From: Blattabacterium cuenoti
Lineage (GTDB): Bacteria > Bacteroidota > Bacteroidia > Flavobacteriales > Blattabacteriaceae
Assembly: GCF_014252075.1 (NCBI RefSeq)
Contig: NZ_CP059209.1
Location: forward strand, 544,818 to 608,817
DNA length: 64,000 nt
Direction of reading: 5' to 3'
Shown: piece by piece, positions 17,059 to 25,440 of the stretch
How positions within the stretch are numbered: position 1 is the first letter of the stretch
How the letters are laid out: each line of letters opens with the position of its first letter
Notes under the pieces: generated by a model
Databases searched by the model: none
What the model was told of the DNA's origin: nothing
Seen by the model: the letters and a program-made list of their open reading frames with translations, nothing else
Program-made: the position numbers and the translations under genes

Positions 17059-17088
17059 TTTGATTTATTACTTATTATTGTATTTTTG
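17059..17088 (+). promoter_or_regulatory. Bacteroidetes-type promoter of tRNA-Phe
   Basis: TTTG at 17059-17062, an 18-base spacer and TATTTTTG at 17081-17088, a match to TTTG-N19-TAnnTTTG within one base of spacing. It ends 7 bases before the tRNA 5' end, so transcription would start almost at the mature 5' base. Confidence 0.65.
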
Positions 17089-17095
17089 TTTGCAT

Positions 17096-17168
17096 GGTAT
17101 CTTAGCTCAGTAGGTAGAGCAAAGGACTGAAAATCCTTGTGTCCCCGGTTCGATTCCGGGAGATACCA
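17096..17168 (+). tRNA. tRNA-Phe (anticodon GAA)
   Basis: Complete cloverleaf: acceptor GGTATCT/AGATACC, D arm GCTCAGTAGGTAGAGC, anticodon stem AAGGA/TCCTT with loop CTGAAAA (anticodon GAA) and T arm CCCGG/CCGGG. The discriminator is A, and only CC follows, so CCA is not fully encoded. It stands alone between the divergent lptC and the convergent skp gene. Confidence 0.97.
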
Positions 17169-17172
17169 CCTT

Positions 17173-17673
17173 TTATATTCCTAATTCTTTTTTAACTTCC
17201 TCTGTTATATCTTTTCCTTTATTAAACAAAACTCCTTTTCCAGGACTACAATCATCAACTCTTATAATATTTTTATCTTTTTCTATTACTTTATGAATTG
17301 CATTTTCTATTCTCCTATATATAGGATTTAATAATTTATTTTGTTTTTTAGTTAAATCATCAGATGCTGTTTTTTGATATGCATGAGCTCTTGCTTGCAA
17401 AATTTCTAGTTCTTTTTTAAGAATTGGATTTCTATTTTTTTGAAATTTTTCTGCTTTCTTGTGAAATTCTTTTGCTAATTTATCTAGTATATTCTCATGC
17501 ATTTTACTAATCCTATCTAATTCTCTCTGAGCAGTAGAAAATTCTGGCATTTTTTCTATAATAAACATACTATTAAGACAAACTATTTTTTGTTGACATT
17601 CTTTAGAATAAGAGTATGAATATCCAAATAAAAAGAAAAATAATAAAAAATAAAAAACTGTATTTTTTTCCAT
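17173..17673 (-). CDS. skp: OmpH/Skp family periplasmic chaperone
   Basis: 166 residues with an N-terminal signal peptide (VFYFLLFFFLFGYSYS) and a long lysine-rich coiled coil (about 45-120), then a conserved end (YRRIENAIHKVIEKDKNI, GKGVLFNKGKDITEEVKKEL). Skp/OmpH trimers hold unfolded outer-membrane proteins in the periplasm. The gene follows bamA by 21 bases on the same strand. Flavobacteria often have two skp copies here; only one is left. Confidence 0.9.
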   Translation of the reverse strand: MEKNTVFYFLLFFFLFGYSYSYSKECQQKIVCLNSMFIIEKMPEFSTAQRELDRISKMHENILDKLAKEFHKKAEKFQKNRNPILKKELEILQARAHAYQKTASDDLTKKQNKLLNPIYRRIENAIHKVIEKDKNIIRVDDCSPGKGVLFNKGKDITEEVKKELGI

Positions 17674-17694
17674 ATGATTTTTATATTTTGTTAA

Positions 17695-20196
17695 TTACAA
17701 ATCTTTTCCTATAATGAAATGAGTTCTCCATTTTGATTGAGTTTTATCTGCAATATCTAGAGGGTATCCAAAATCCACTCCTATAAATCCTATTGGATTC
17801 CAGAATAAACGAAATCCAAATCCAAAAGATTTATTCATTGTGAATGGATGAAAGTTTTTATAAGAATCGCTGACATTTCCTCCTTCCATAAAAAAAGTAG
17901 TCCAAATTTTTAAATTTGAAAAATCCTTAATTAAATAACGCATTTCCAAAATAAGTTTATTGTAAATGACTCCTCCAGAACTTGGAATTGAATATCTAAA
18001 ATTCTTTGTTAGAAAAGAATACCCCCTTAAAGGAATATGATCTCTATCTTCTAATTTTGATCCAAACAAATTATTTTGGACTCCCCCTATATAAAATTTT
18101 TGAAATGGAAACAATTCTTTTGAATCATCATATTTTCCTAGATATCCAAATTCTCCTCCTATTTTTAATACCATATTTTCTATAATTTTTTTATACCAGA
18201 GAAAAATTATTTTCAACTTATAATACTCCATCCATTTCATTTTATTTTGATCATTCTCCTTTAAAATTATAGAATATGGAAGAGTGAATATATTATTCAA
18301 TTGTATTTTTGATCCTCTAAATGGAAATATGATATCGGGTTCAGTAGAAAGTCTTTGTAACGAAATTAAAAAGCTAAGATTATGAAATTTATGTTTTTGA
18401 TACGAATCGATTTCTTTAATATCGTAAATAAATTTATCGTAATCTATAGATGTTAAAATTTTTGAATAAGGATCTAAAAAAGTTAAAAACTTATTTAAGT
18501 TAACAGAAATTCCTATTTTTTCTAAAGATTGTTTTTCTTCTATTTTAGCATTTTTATATATTTGAGATAAAAAATAAAAATCTTCCTCTTTTTTGATTTT
18601 TTTTGTTGAATAATCTCCTTTCAAAGTTAGGGATGTCGGATTTGTTTTTTCTATCCAAGGTTCTGTGAAAGAAAACCCATAAGACTTAAAATCTTTTCCT
18701 AATTGACTAAAAATAACTAATTTTTGCCCCTCTCCTTGAGGAATAGGATTCCAGAATTTCCATTTAAAAAAGTTTTTAGAAGAAAAGTTTCCAAAGTTTA
18801 ACTTAAAATATCCAATAATTTTTTTAAAATCTTTTCCTCCAAATCCTCCATGAAATTGAAATTCATTAGTATTTTTTTCTACAACATGCCATTCTATATC
18901 TGCAGAATTATTTTCTTGATTTGGCTTAATTTCAGAATGTACTTTTTCGAAAAGATTTAAATTTTCCAAATTTAATAAACTATATTTCATATTTTTAGGA
19001 GAAATCAAATCCCCTGGATAAGTTTTTAATTCTCTTCTAATTACATGATCTTTAGTTATTGAATTCCCTAATATTTCAACTTTATTTATATATACAGGTT
19101 GATTTTCTGTAATTTTTATCTCCAAATCTATTTTATTGTCTATGATTCTCTTTTCTATCGGAATTATATTAACAAATAAATAGCCTAAATCTAAATAAGT
19201 ATATAGAATGCTGGAAGGAAAATAAGTATTTAAAATATTTTTTTCAATTTCAATTTTATTGTAAATATCTCCCTTTTTGTAGAAAAAAATTTTTTTTAGA
19301 TAATTTGTTTTTAATTTTTTATTTCCTAAAAAATCTACATTTCCTAAATAATATCTATTCCCCTCAATCACTTTTATTTTCATTCCATAATTTCCAGATT
19401 TTTCTTTCCAAACAGAATCTAATAATACTTGAATGTCAATAAAACCCATAGATTGATACTTCTCTGCGATATTCTTTAAATCTTTTCCTATATTCTCTTG
19501 AACAAAGAGATAAGTAGATTTTTCTACAATTGGAATATAAAAACTTTTTTTTGTTTTGATCATTAGACTGATCAATTCTTTATCGTTAATCACATTGTTC
19601 CCTTCAAATAATATCTTTTCGATTTCAATTTTTTTTCCTTTATCAACAAAAAAATATAATATATTTTTATTGTTTTCTCTGATTATTTCATTTTTTATAT
19701 TAATTTCATTATATCCTTTTTTTCTGTAATACTCTTGAATATCGTTTTTTATAATTTGAATAAAATCATCAGAAATTTTATCTCCAGATTTAATTTTCTT
19801 TATATTAGGAAATTGTTCTTTTCTAATTCCTATTACTTTAACTTCATGAATTTCTATTAAATCTTCCAGTTCAAAAAATATATCTATTTCATTTTTAGAT
19901 ACATTTTTTTTATAAATAGATATATTTCTAAACAGATTGCTTTTCCACAATTTTTGGATAGCATTATCTATTCCATAAGAATCAATTAAATCTCCAGAAT
20001 AAATTCCAGATAAATCGGAAATAAAATGACTATCATATTTTGTTTTTCCCATTACATGAACTGATTTAACAACGGAATTTGAATTTTGATTTATTGAAAT
20101 ATTAAAATTTTCTTTAGAAGAGTAACCTTGTTGTATTTGCATTATCATTAATATTAATAAATAAAAAATGCTTCTTAGAAAAATGTTTTTTTTCAT
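17695..20196 (-). CDS. bamA: BamA (Omp85) outer-membrane protein assembly factor
   Basis: 833 residues: a signal peptide (1-25), a series of POTRA domains (for example SVVKSVHVMGKTKYDSHFIS, KIEIEKILFEGNNVINDKEL, VYINKVEILGNSITKDHVIR) and a C-terminal 16-strand barrel from about residue 440, with the lid-lock region GSKLEDRDHIPLRGY and the end GVDFGYPLDIADKTQS. It inserts beta-barrel proteins into the outer membrane. It is flanked by uppS upstream and skp downstream in the standard order. An intact bamA means an outer membrane is still assembled. Confidence 0.95.
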   Translation of the reverse strand: MKKNIFLRSIFYLLILMIMQIQQGYSSKENFNISINQNSNSVVKSVHVMGKTKYDSHFISDLSGIYSGDLIDSYGIDNAIQKLWKSNLFRNISIYKKNVSKNEIDIFFELEDLIEIHEVKVIGIRKEQFPNIKKIKSGDKISDDFIQIIKNDIQEYYRKKGYNEINIKNEIIRENNKNILYFFVDKGKKIEIEKILFEGNNVINDKELISLMIKTKKSFYIPIVEKSTYLFVQENIGKDLKNIAEKYQSMGFIDIQVLLDSVWKEKSGNYGMKIKVIEGNRYYLGNVDFLGNKKLKTNYLKKIFFYKKGDIYNKIEIEKNILNTYFPSSILYTYLDLGYLFVNIIPIEKRIIDNKIDLEIKITENQPVYINKVEILGNSITKDHVIRRELKTYPGDLISPKNMKYSLLNLENLNLFEKVHSEIKPNQENNSADIEWHVVEKNTNEFQFHGGFGGKDFKKIIGYFKLNFGNFSSKNFFKWKFWNPIPQGEGQKLVIFSQLGKDFKSYGFSFTEPWIEKTNPTSLTLKGDYSTKKIKKEEDFYFLSQIYKNAKIEEKQSLEKIGISVNLNKFLTFLDPYSKILTSIDYDKFIYDIKEIDSYQKHKFHNLSFLISLQRLSTEPDIIFPFRGSKIQLNNIFTLPYSIILKENDQNKMKWMEYYKLKIIFLWYKKIIENMVLKIGGEFGYLGKYDDSKELFPFQKFYIGGVQNNLFGSKLEDRDHIPLRGYSFLTKNFRYSIPSSGGVIYNKLILEMRYLIKDFSNLKIWTTFFMEGGNVSDSYKNFHPFTMNKSFGFGFRLFWNPIGFIGVDFGYPLDIADKTQSKWRTHFIIGKDL

Positions 20197-20208
20197 GAAT
20201 GCAAAAAT

Positions 20209-20940
20209 TTATTCAACGTTTCCAAAACGACGTTTTCTTTTTTGATAATTGATGATGGCTTCAAAGAAATCTTTTTTTCGAAAATCAGGCCACAAAATAT
20301 TTGTAAAATACAGTTCTGCATAAGCAGACTGCCAAAGCAAAAAATTGCTAATACGTTGTTCTCCACTAGTTCTGATGATTAAATCGACATCTGGTAAATC
20401 TTTAGTGTATAAATGATCTTGAAAAATAGAATCATCTATATCTCTTAATGAAAATAAACCATCGCAAATTTTTTTAGCAATGTTTTTCGTTGCTCTTAAA
20501 ATTTCTCTTCTAGCACTATAACTTAGTGCGAGTATCAAGGTTCCTGATGTATTATGTTTGGTTTTTTTCATGAAAAAAAATAGTTCTTTTTGAATAATTT
20601 CGGAAAATCTTTCAATTTCTCCTATTGTAATAATTTTCACATCTTTCTCATGAATTTCTTTTAAATGAATTTTTAAATTCGTATGAAATAAACGCATTAA
20701 ATCATCTATTTCTTTCTTTGGTCTATTCCAATTTTCATAAGAAAACACATATAAAGTCATATAAGGAATTCTCAATTCTTTGCATCCGTTTATAGTTTCT
20801 CTTACTGATTGTATTGCTTTTTCATGACCAAATGTTCTTAATTTTCCTTTTTTTTCGGCCCAACGACCATTTCCATCCATAATAATAGCTACATGATGAG
20901 GAATATTATTATGATCTATTTTTTTTAATAAATTTTCCAT
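20209..20940 (-). CDS. uppS: Undecaprenyl diphosphate synthase (isoprenyl transferase)
   Basis: Cis-prenyltransferase that makes the C55 lipid carrier for peptidoglycan and LPS sugars. 243 residues. It has the catalytic Asp22 in IIMDGNGRWAEKKG, FGHEKAIQSV, the hydrophobic cleft TLYVFSYENWNRPKKEI and the C-terminal RTSGEQRISNFLLWQSAYAE and WPDFRKKDFFEAI. It starts 59 bases after nadK and is 12 bases before bamA. Its substrate supply depends on the isoprenoid pathway to which the frameshifted mevalonate kinase nearby belongs. Confidence 0.96.
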   Translation of the reverse strand: MENLLKKIDHNNIPHHVAIIMDGNGRWAEKKGKLRTFGHEKAIQSVRETINGCKELRIPYMTLYVFSYENWNRPKKEIDDLMRLFHTNLKIHLKEIHEKDVKIITIGEIERFSEIIQKELFFFMKKTKHNTSGTLILALSYSARREILRATKNIAKKICDGLFSLRDIDDSIFQDHLYTKDLPDVDLIIRTSGEQRISNFLLWQSAYAELYFTNILWPDFRKKDFFEAIINYQKRKRRFGNVE

Positions 20941-20999
20941 AAAAAATCATAAATACATCTTTGACAAAGATATAAATAAAAAATAAAGATTTTTTACAT

Positions 21000-21884
21000 T
21001 CAATTTCTTTGATCCATTCCCCATAAAAGTTTTTCTCGCAATGTTTTATAATAAGTATTCTTTCCTTCCTGAAGAAGATAAATATAAAAGGGAGCTTTTT
21101 GAATATACAATTCATTCTCCTTATTTAGAGAAGTAAGTCTAGTATCCATAGATAAAGAATAAGATTTAACACGACTATGTATTTTCAAATGAACTTTTTG
21201 ATGATCTGATATAATTAGTGGACGTGAAAATAGATTATGTGGAGATATAGGTGTAAGAACAAAATTTTTATTATCAGGACTGATAATAGGACCTCCACAA
21301 CTCAAAGAATATCCAGTTGATCCAGTCGGAGTCGAAATAATCAATCCATCCGCCCAATAAGAAGTTAGAAATTCATTATCAATATAAGCATCTATGGTGA
21401 TCATAGAAACTGTTTCCTTGCGAAGAATCACAATCTCATTTAGGGCAAAATTAAAAAACTGATGATGATCAGTTCTTGAAGTTTTCAACCACAATAAACT
21501 TCTAGGCATTATATGAAGCTTTTTATTGAAAATTTGATCTATTTTTTGAATAAATACATCTTTGTTGAAAGTAGCCAAAAAACCGAGATTTCCTGTATTT
21601 ACTCCAACTATAGGGATTCCAGAATCCCTGATCAATGTGATAGCAGATAAAATAGTTCCATCCCCTCCAAAAGTAAACATTAAACTGAAATCCTTAGTTA
21701 ATTCTTTATAATGAGAAAATACAGGAAAATCTAAATTTTTAAATTTCTCAAAAGAGGACAAAACATCAAAAAATGATTTTTCAATATGAATTTCTATTGA
21801 ATGACTACATGCATAGCCTATGAACTGATTTAAATATGGTATATTTTTTTCTCCAAATTTCTGTCCATATACGGCTATTTTCAT
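21000..21884 (-). CDS. nadK: NAD kinase
   Basis: Phosphorylates NAD to NADP. 294 residues with the GGDGT motif at 73-77 (FTFGGDGTILSAI), NTGNLGFLA and the glycine-rich signature TPTGSTGYSLSCGGPII. The C terminus is full length. It begins the nadK-uppS-bamA-skp minus-strand run. In relatives further genes (for example a DUF6089 protein) separate nadK from uppS; here only 59 bases remain. Confidence 0.95.
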   Translation of the reverse strand: MKIAVYGQKFGEKNIPYLNQFIGYACSHSIEIHIEKSFFDVLSSFEKFKNLDFPVFSHYKELTKDFSLMFTFGGDGTILSAITLIRDSGIPIVGVNTGNLGFLATFNKDVFIQKIDQIFNKKLHIMPRSLLWLKTSRTDHHQFFNFALNEIVILRKETVSMITIDAYIDNEFLTSYWADGLIISTPTGSTGYSLSCGGPIISPDNKNFVLTPISPHNLFSRPLIISDHQKVHLKIHSRVKSYSLSMDTRLTSLNKENELYIQKAPFYIYLLQEGKNTYYKTLREKLLWGMDQRN

Positions 21885-21990
21885 TTTAATTTTTCTTAAA
21901 AAAACTAAAAGAAAATTACGAAATTAAATATTTAAAAAAAATTAATTCAGTTTTTATTAAATTTGTTTCCTAAAAAAGAAAAAAAATAAT

Positions 21991-22919
21991 ATGAAAGAAT
22001 CTTTATTTTCTGCAAAAGTTTTGTTATTTGGAGAATATGGAATTCTAGAAAACTCAAGTGGCCTTTCTATCCCTCACAATTTTTATAAAGGAACTTTAAA
22101 ATTTAATTCTGTACTTAATAAAGATATTTTATGTTCTAATCATGAAATTAAAAAATATTATAATTTTTTATCTGTTTTAGAAAAAAAAAACTAATTTTAA
22201 CAAAATTAGATCTAAAAAAACTACGTTTAGATATACAAAGAGGGTTATCTTTTCATTCAAATATCCCTCAGGGATATGGAATAGGAAGTTCTGGAGCATT
22301 AGTTGCAGCCATTTATGACAAATATGCAAAAGATAAATTCAAAAAATTTTTGAAAAATGAAAATATAATAATTTTGAAAAAAATATTTAGTCAAATGGAA
22401 TCTTTTTTTCATGGAAAAAGCTCCGGAATAGATCCTTTGATTTGCTATTTAAATTTGCCTCTACTTATTCGTTCAGAAACAGATATATCCATAATCGGAC
22501 TTCCCAAAAAAAACAAAGGAGAAGGAGCTGTTTTTTTATTAAATTCTGGAGTTCCTAGAAAAACTTCTTCTATGATAGAATTTTTCTTTGGAAAATTAAA
22601 ACATGATAAATTCAAGAAAATTCTAAGAGAAGAATTTATAAAATACAATGAAAAATGTATTGAATCTTTTTTAAAAAAAGATTTCAAAATTTTATTAAAA
22701 AATGTTAAAAAACTTTCTACTTGGGTTTTTCATCATTTTCGTCCTATGATTCCAAAAAATTTCCGGAAAATATGGAAAGAAGGAATATTTAATAATATTC
22801 ATTATTTAAAATTGTGTGGATCTGGAGGAGGAGGATTTATTTTGGGATTTACTCCAAATTATGACCTTTCGAAAATAAAATTGGAAAAATATACAATGGA
22901 AGTCCTCTTTCGTTTTTAA
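21991..22919 (+). pseudogene. Mevalonate kinase (GHMP kinase), split by a frameshift at an A10 tract
   Basis: Two frames together give one mevalonate-kinase-like protein of the flavobacterial type. The first frame (21991-22194) begins MKESLFSAKVLLFGEYGIL and ends in a stop right after ten A's (22181-22190). The second frame is open from about 22191 to 22919 and contains the ATP-binding PQGYGIGSSGALVAAIYDKY, then SQMESFFHGKSSGIDPL and the C-terminal CGSGGGGFILGF. One extra A (A11) or two fewer (A8) would restore a protein of about 309 residues. No other damage is seen, so the gene may be a very young pseudogene, a sequencing error, or functional through transcriptional slippage. It would phosphorylate mevalonate for isoprenoids. 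Confidence 0.85.
22181..22190 (+). other. A10 homopolymer at the mevalonate kinase frame break
   Basis: Ten consecutive A's directly before CTAA. In the first frame the TAA is read as stop; with one more A the frame runs on into the GHMP ATP-binding motif. A-tracts of this length are known slippage sites for RNA polymerase in AT-rich endosymbionts. Confidence 0.85.
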
Positions 22920-22932
22920 TTTTTAATTTTCT

Positions 22933-23643
22933 ATGCATCATAATAAAATTAGACTAAATCATTACTTATCTAATGCAGGAGTTTCTTCCAGAAGAAAAGC
23001 CGATAAACTTATTAGATCTGGTTCTATAGAAGTTAATGGAAAAACTATTTATAAATTAGGGACTATTATTCATACAAATGATATTGTAAAATGTCATGGA
23101 TCAAAAATTAAAATTCAAAATAAAATTTATATATTACTTAATAAACCCAGAGGTTTTATCACTACAACAAAAGATCCATTTAACAGAAAAACAGTAATGA
23201 ATTTAATTCCAAATTTTTCTAAATACAGAATTTTTCCCGTAGGAAGATTAGATTATTCGACTACTGGAGTCTTGCTTCTCACAAATGATGGATTTCTAGC
23301 TGAAAAACTAACTCACCCAAAATATAATGTCAGAAAGACATATCATGTTTCATTAAACAAAGAAATTAAAAATGAAGATTTAGATAAAATCAGAAAAGGA
23401 AAAATTCATTTAAAAGAAGGAAGGGTTAAAGTGATTTTTGTAAATAAAAGTCATTCAAAAAATAAAATTAAAATAGGATTATATATCGGATGGAATAGAA
23501 TTATTAAACGCATTTTTAAAAAATTAGATTATAAAGTCATTCAATTGGACAGAGTCTGTTTTGGTGGATTCTCCAAAACAAATATTCAAGTAGGGAACTG
23601 GTGCTTTTTAAATCAAAAAGAAGTAAAAAATATAATAACATGA
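22933..23643 (+). CDS. rluB: 23S rRNA pseudouridine synthase, RsuA/RluB family
   Basis: 236 residues: an N-terminal S4 RNA-binding domain (IRLNHYLSNAGVSSRRKADK) and a pseudouridine synthase domain with the catalytic Asp in GRLDYSTTGVLLLTNDG and KTYHVSLNK. It modifies large-subunit rRNA; RluB is the probable subfamily, but RluE/RsuA specificity cannot be settled by eye. It starts 13 bases after the mevalonate kinase gene and overlaps aroQ by 4 bases (ATGA). Confidence 0.88.
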   Translation: MHHNKIRLNHYLSNAGVSSRRKADKLIRSGSIEVNGKTIYKLGTIIHTNDIVKCHGSKIKIQNKIYILLNKPRGFITTTKDPFNRKTVMNLIPNFSKYRIFPVGRLDYSTTGVLLLTNDGFLAEKLTHPKYNVRKTYHVSLNKEIKNEDLDKIRKGKIHLKEGRVKVIFVNKSHSKNKIKIGLYIGWNRIIKRIFKKLDYKVIQLDRVCFGGFSKTNIQVGNWCFLNQKEVKNIIT

Positions 23644-24071
23644 AAAAAATAACCATTGTAAATGGTCCTAATTTGAATCTTTTAGGAAAACGAGAACCAG
23701 AATTATACGGAACTGAAAATTTTCTAGATTATCTTAATAAGATAAGAAAAAAAAAACTTTTCTCTAATATAGAAATTATTTACTATCAAAATAATAGTGA
23801 AGGTAAAATTATAGATATTTTGCATTCTTTAGGATTTCAATCGGATGGTATTGTATTGAATGCAGGTGCCTACACTCATACTTCTATAGGAATTGCTGAT
23901 GCAATCAAATCTATACCAGCTCCGGTTATAGAAATTCATATTTCCAATATTCATTCAAGAGAATCTTTCAGAAAAAAATCATTCCTTTCTCCAGTGTGTA
24001 AAGGAACTATTTTTGGTTTTGGTTTAAAATCCTATGAATTAGGAATAATTAGTTTTTGTTTACAGGATTGA
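23640..24071 (+). CDS. aroQ: 3-dehydroquinate dehydratase, type II
   Basis: Third step of the shikimate pathway. 143 residues from the ATG at 23640, which overlaps the rluB stop; a longer frame from 23601 is read-through. The family pattern is intact: NGPNLNLLGKREPELYG with catalytic Tyr23, NAGAYTHTSIGIADAI, and EIHISNIHSRESFRKKSFLS with the catalytic histidine. It forms a dodecamer in other bacteria. The last 40 bases overlap the 3' end of engB on the other strand. Confidence 0.95.
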   Translation: MKKITIVNGPNLNLLGKREPELYGTENFLDYLNKIRKKKLFSNIEIIYYQNNSEGKIIDILHSLGFQSDGIVLNAGAYTHTSIGIADAIKSIPAPVIEIHISNIHSRESFRKKSFLSPVCKGTIFGFGLKSYELGIISFCLQD

Positions 24072-24661
24072 TAAAAATCATTTAGTTTTTTTTTAATATA
24101 TCTAATAATATTATCTCTTCCATATTTTTTCTTTGCGGAAATTTTAAACCATACCGGCATAATTAAACCGTTTTTTTCAATTTTTTCGATACAAAAAGAA
24201 ATATTTTTTTCAATAAATTGATGATTTAATTTGTCTATTTTTGTAAAAACAATGCAAAAATTTATTTTTGTACTGTTTAATCTTTGCATGAAATCCAAAT
24301 CTATTTGTTGTATCACATATCTAGAATCTATTAACAGAAATAAACAAACAAGATTTTTTCTATGAAAAATATAATCTACAATTAATTTTTGTGTTTTTTT
24401 TTTATTTTTTTTTTCTGAAAAAAATCCATATCCCGGTAAATCGATCAAATACCATTGATCATTGATCAAAAAATGATTGATATATTGAGTCCTTCCAGGA
24501 TAAGAAGAAACTTTAGCTATTTTTTTTCTTCCAGTTATGCAATTTATTAAACTGGATTTTCCAACATTAGAACGTCCTGCAAAAGCATATTCAGGAAAAT
24601 CATCAATCAACATGTTGATCCTTCTTGAACTTCCTTTAAATTTTACAGAAAAAATTTTCAT
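24032..24661 (-). CDS. engB: Ribosome biogenesis GTPase EngB (YihA/YsxC)
   Basis: 209 residues from MKIFSVKFKGSS (24661); four residues more are possible from 24673. GTPase motifs: G1 GRSNVGKSS, switch region SSYPGRTQYINHF, G3 DLPGYGF and G4 TKIDK, with a C-terminal SAKKKYG. It acts in 50S subunit assembly. The start overlaps the end of the upstream hydrolase gene by 26 bases, and the end overlaps convergent aroQ by 40 bases, which is unusually long. Confidence 0.94.
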   Translation of the reverse strand: MKIFSVKFKGSSRRINMLIDDFPEYAFAGRSNVGKSSLINCITGRKKIAKVSSYPGRTQYINHFLINDQWYLIDLPGYGFFSEKKNKKKTQKLIVDYIFHRKNLVCLFLLIDSRYVIQQIDLDFMQRLNSTKINFCIVFTKIDKLNHQFIEKNISFCIEKIEKNGLIMPVWFKISAKKKYGRDNIIRYIKKKLNDFYQSCKQKLIIPNS

Positions 24662-25436
24662 GATTAAAATCAAATTTAGAAAGCCATTTTTCTAATATTT
24701 CTATAAATTTTTTAGGATGTTCCATCATAGGAACATGTCCACATTTATCTATCCAATGTAATTCAGAATCAGGCAACAATCTATGAAATTCTTCCGCAAC
24801 TTCTGGTGGAGTCACATGATCTTGTTTCCCCCAAATTAAACAAATAGGTTGTTGAATAATAGATAAATCTTTAGACATATTATATTTCATAGCACTTTTA
24901 GCAATATATAAAGTTTTAATTCCCCTTTTTTTATCATTGACAATATGAAACACTTCATCTACTAATTCTTTGGTCGCTATTTTAGGATCATAAAATACTT
25001 CTTGTGATTTTTTTCTGATATATTCATAATTTTCTCTTTTGGGGAAAGCATCTCCAAAAGCTTTTTCAAACAAACCTGAACTTCCCGTAAGAACTACAGA
25101 ATGGACTAAATCTATTCTTTTTTTTGCTATAATTAAAGCAATATGTCCTCCAAGGGAATTTCCTACTAAAGTAGCTTTTTTAATTCCTATTTTCATCAAA
25201 AATTGGATAATATATTTAGATAAACTAGAAATATTTGTAAGAAATAATGGCATATTATAAAGAGGTAATGAAGGGATAATTACTTTATAACCTTTTTTTG
25301 GAAAAAAATCTAAAAGAGCTTTAAAATTACTTAATCCTCCCATTAACCCATGAAGCAAAATCAAAGGATGCCCACTTCCCTCTTTTATATGAGGAAATTT
25401 TCTTTCTTTTTTATCAAAATTAAGCATATTAAGCAT
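24636..25436 (-). CDS. Alpha/beta hydrolase
   Basis: 266 residues with an alpha/beta hydrolase fold: oxyanion-region HGLMGG at 29-34, the nucleophile elbow GNSLGG with Ser94, acid Asp206 in WGKQDHVTPP and His234 in CGHVPMMEH. The full triad suggests an active esterase or C-C hydrolase, but the substrate is unknown. It lies next to engB in flavobacteria as well. Start ATG 25436 or three codons later (25427). Confidence 0.85.
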   Translation of the reverse strand: MLNMLNFDKKERKFPHIKEGSGHPLILLHGLMGGLSNFKALLDFFPKKGYKVIIPSLPLYNMPLFLTNISSLSKYIIQFLMKIGIKKATLVGNSLGGHIALIIAKKRIDLVHSVVLTGSSGLFEKAFGDAFPKRENYEYIRKKSQEVFYDPKIATKELVDEVFHIVNDKKRGIKTLYIAKSAMKYNMSKDLSIIQQPICLIWGKQDHVTPPEVAEEFHRLLPDSELHWIDKCGHVPMMEHPKKFIEILEKWLSKFDFNHENFFCKI

Positions 25437-25440
25437 CCTA

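Noticed and set aside
20909-21115. 68-residue minus-strand frame across the nadK-uppS junction
   Set aside because: It overlaps the conserved ends of both genes in another frame and shows no family pattern; the true gap is only 59 bases.
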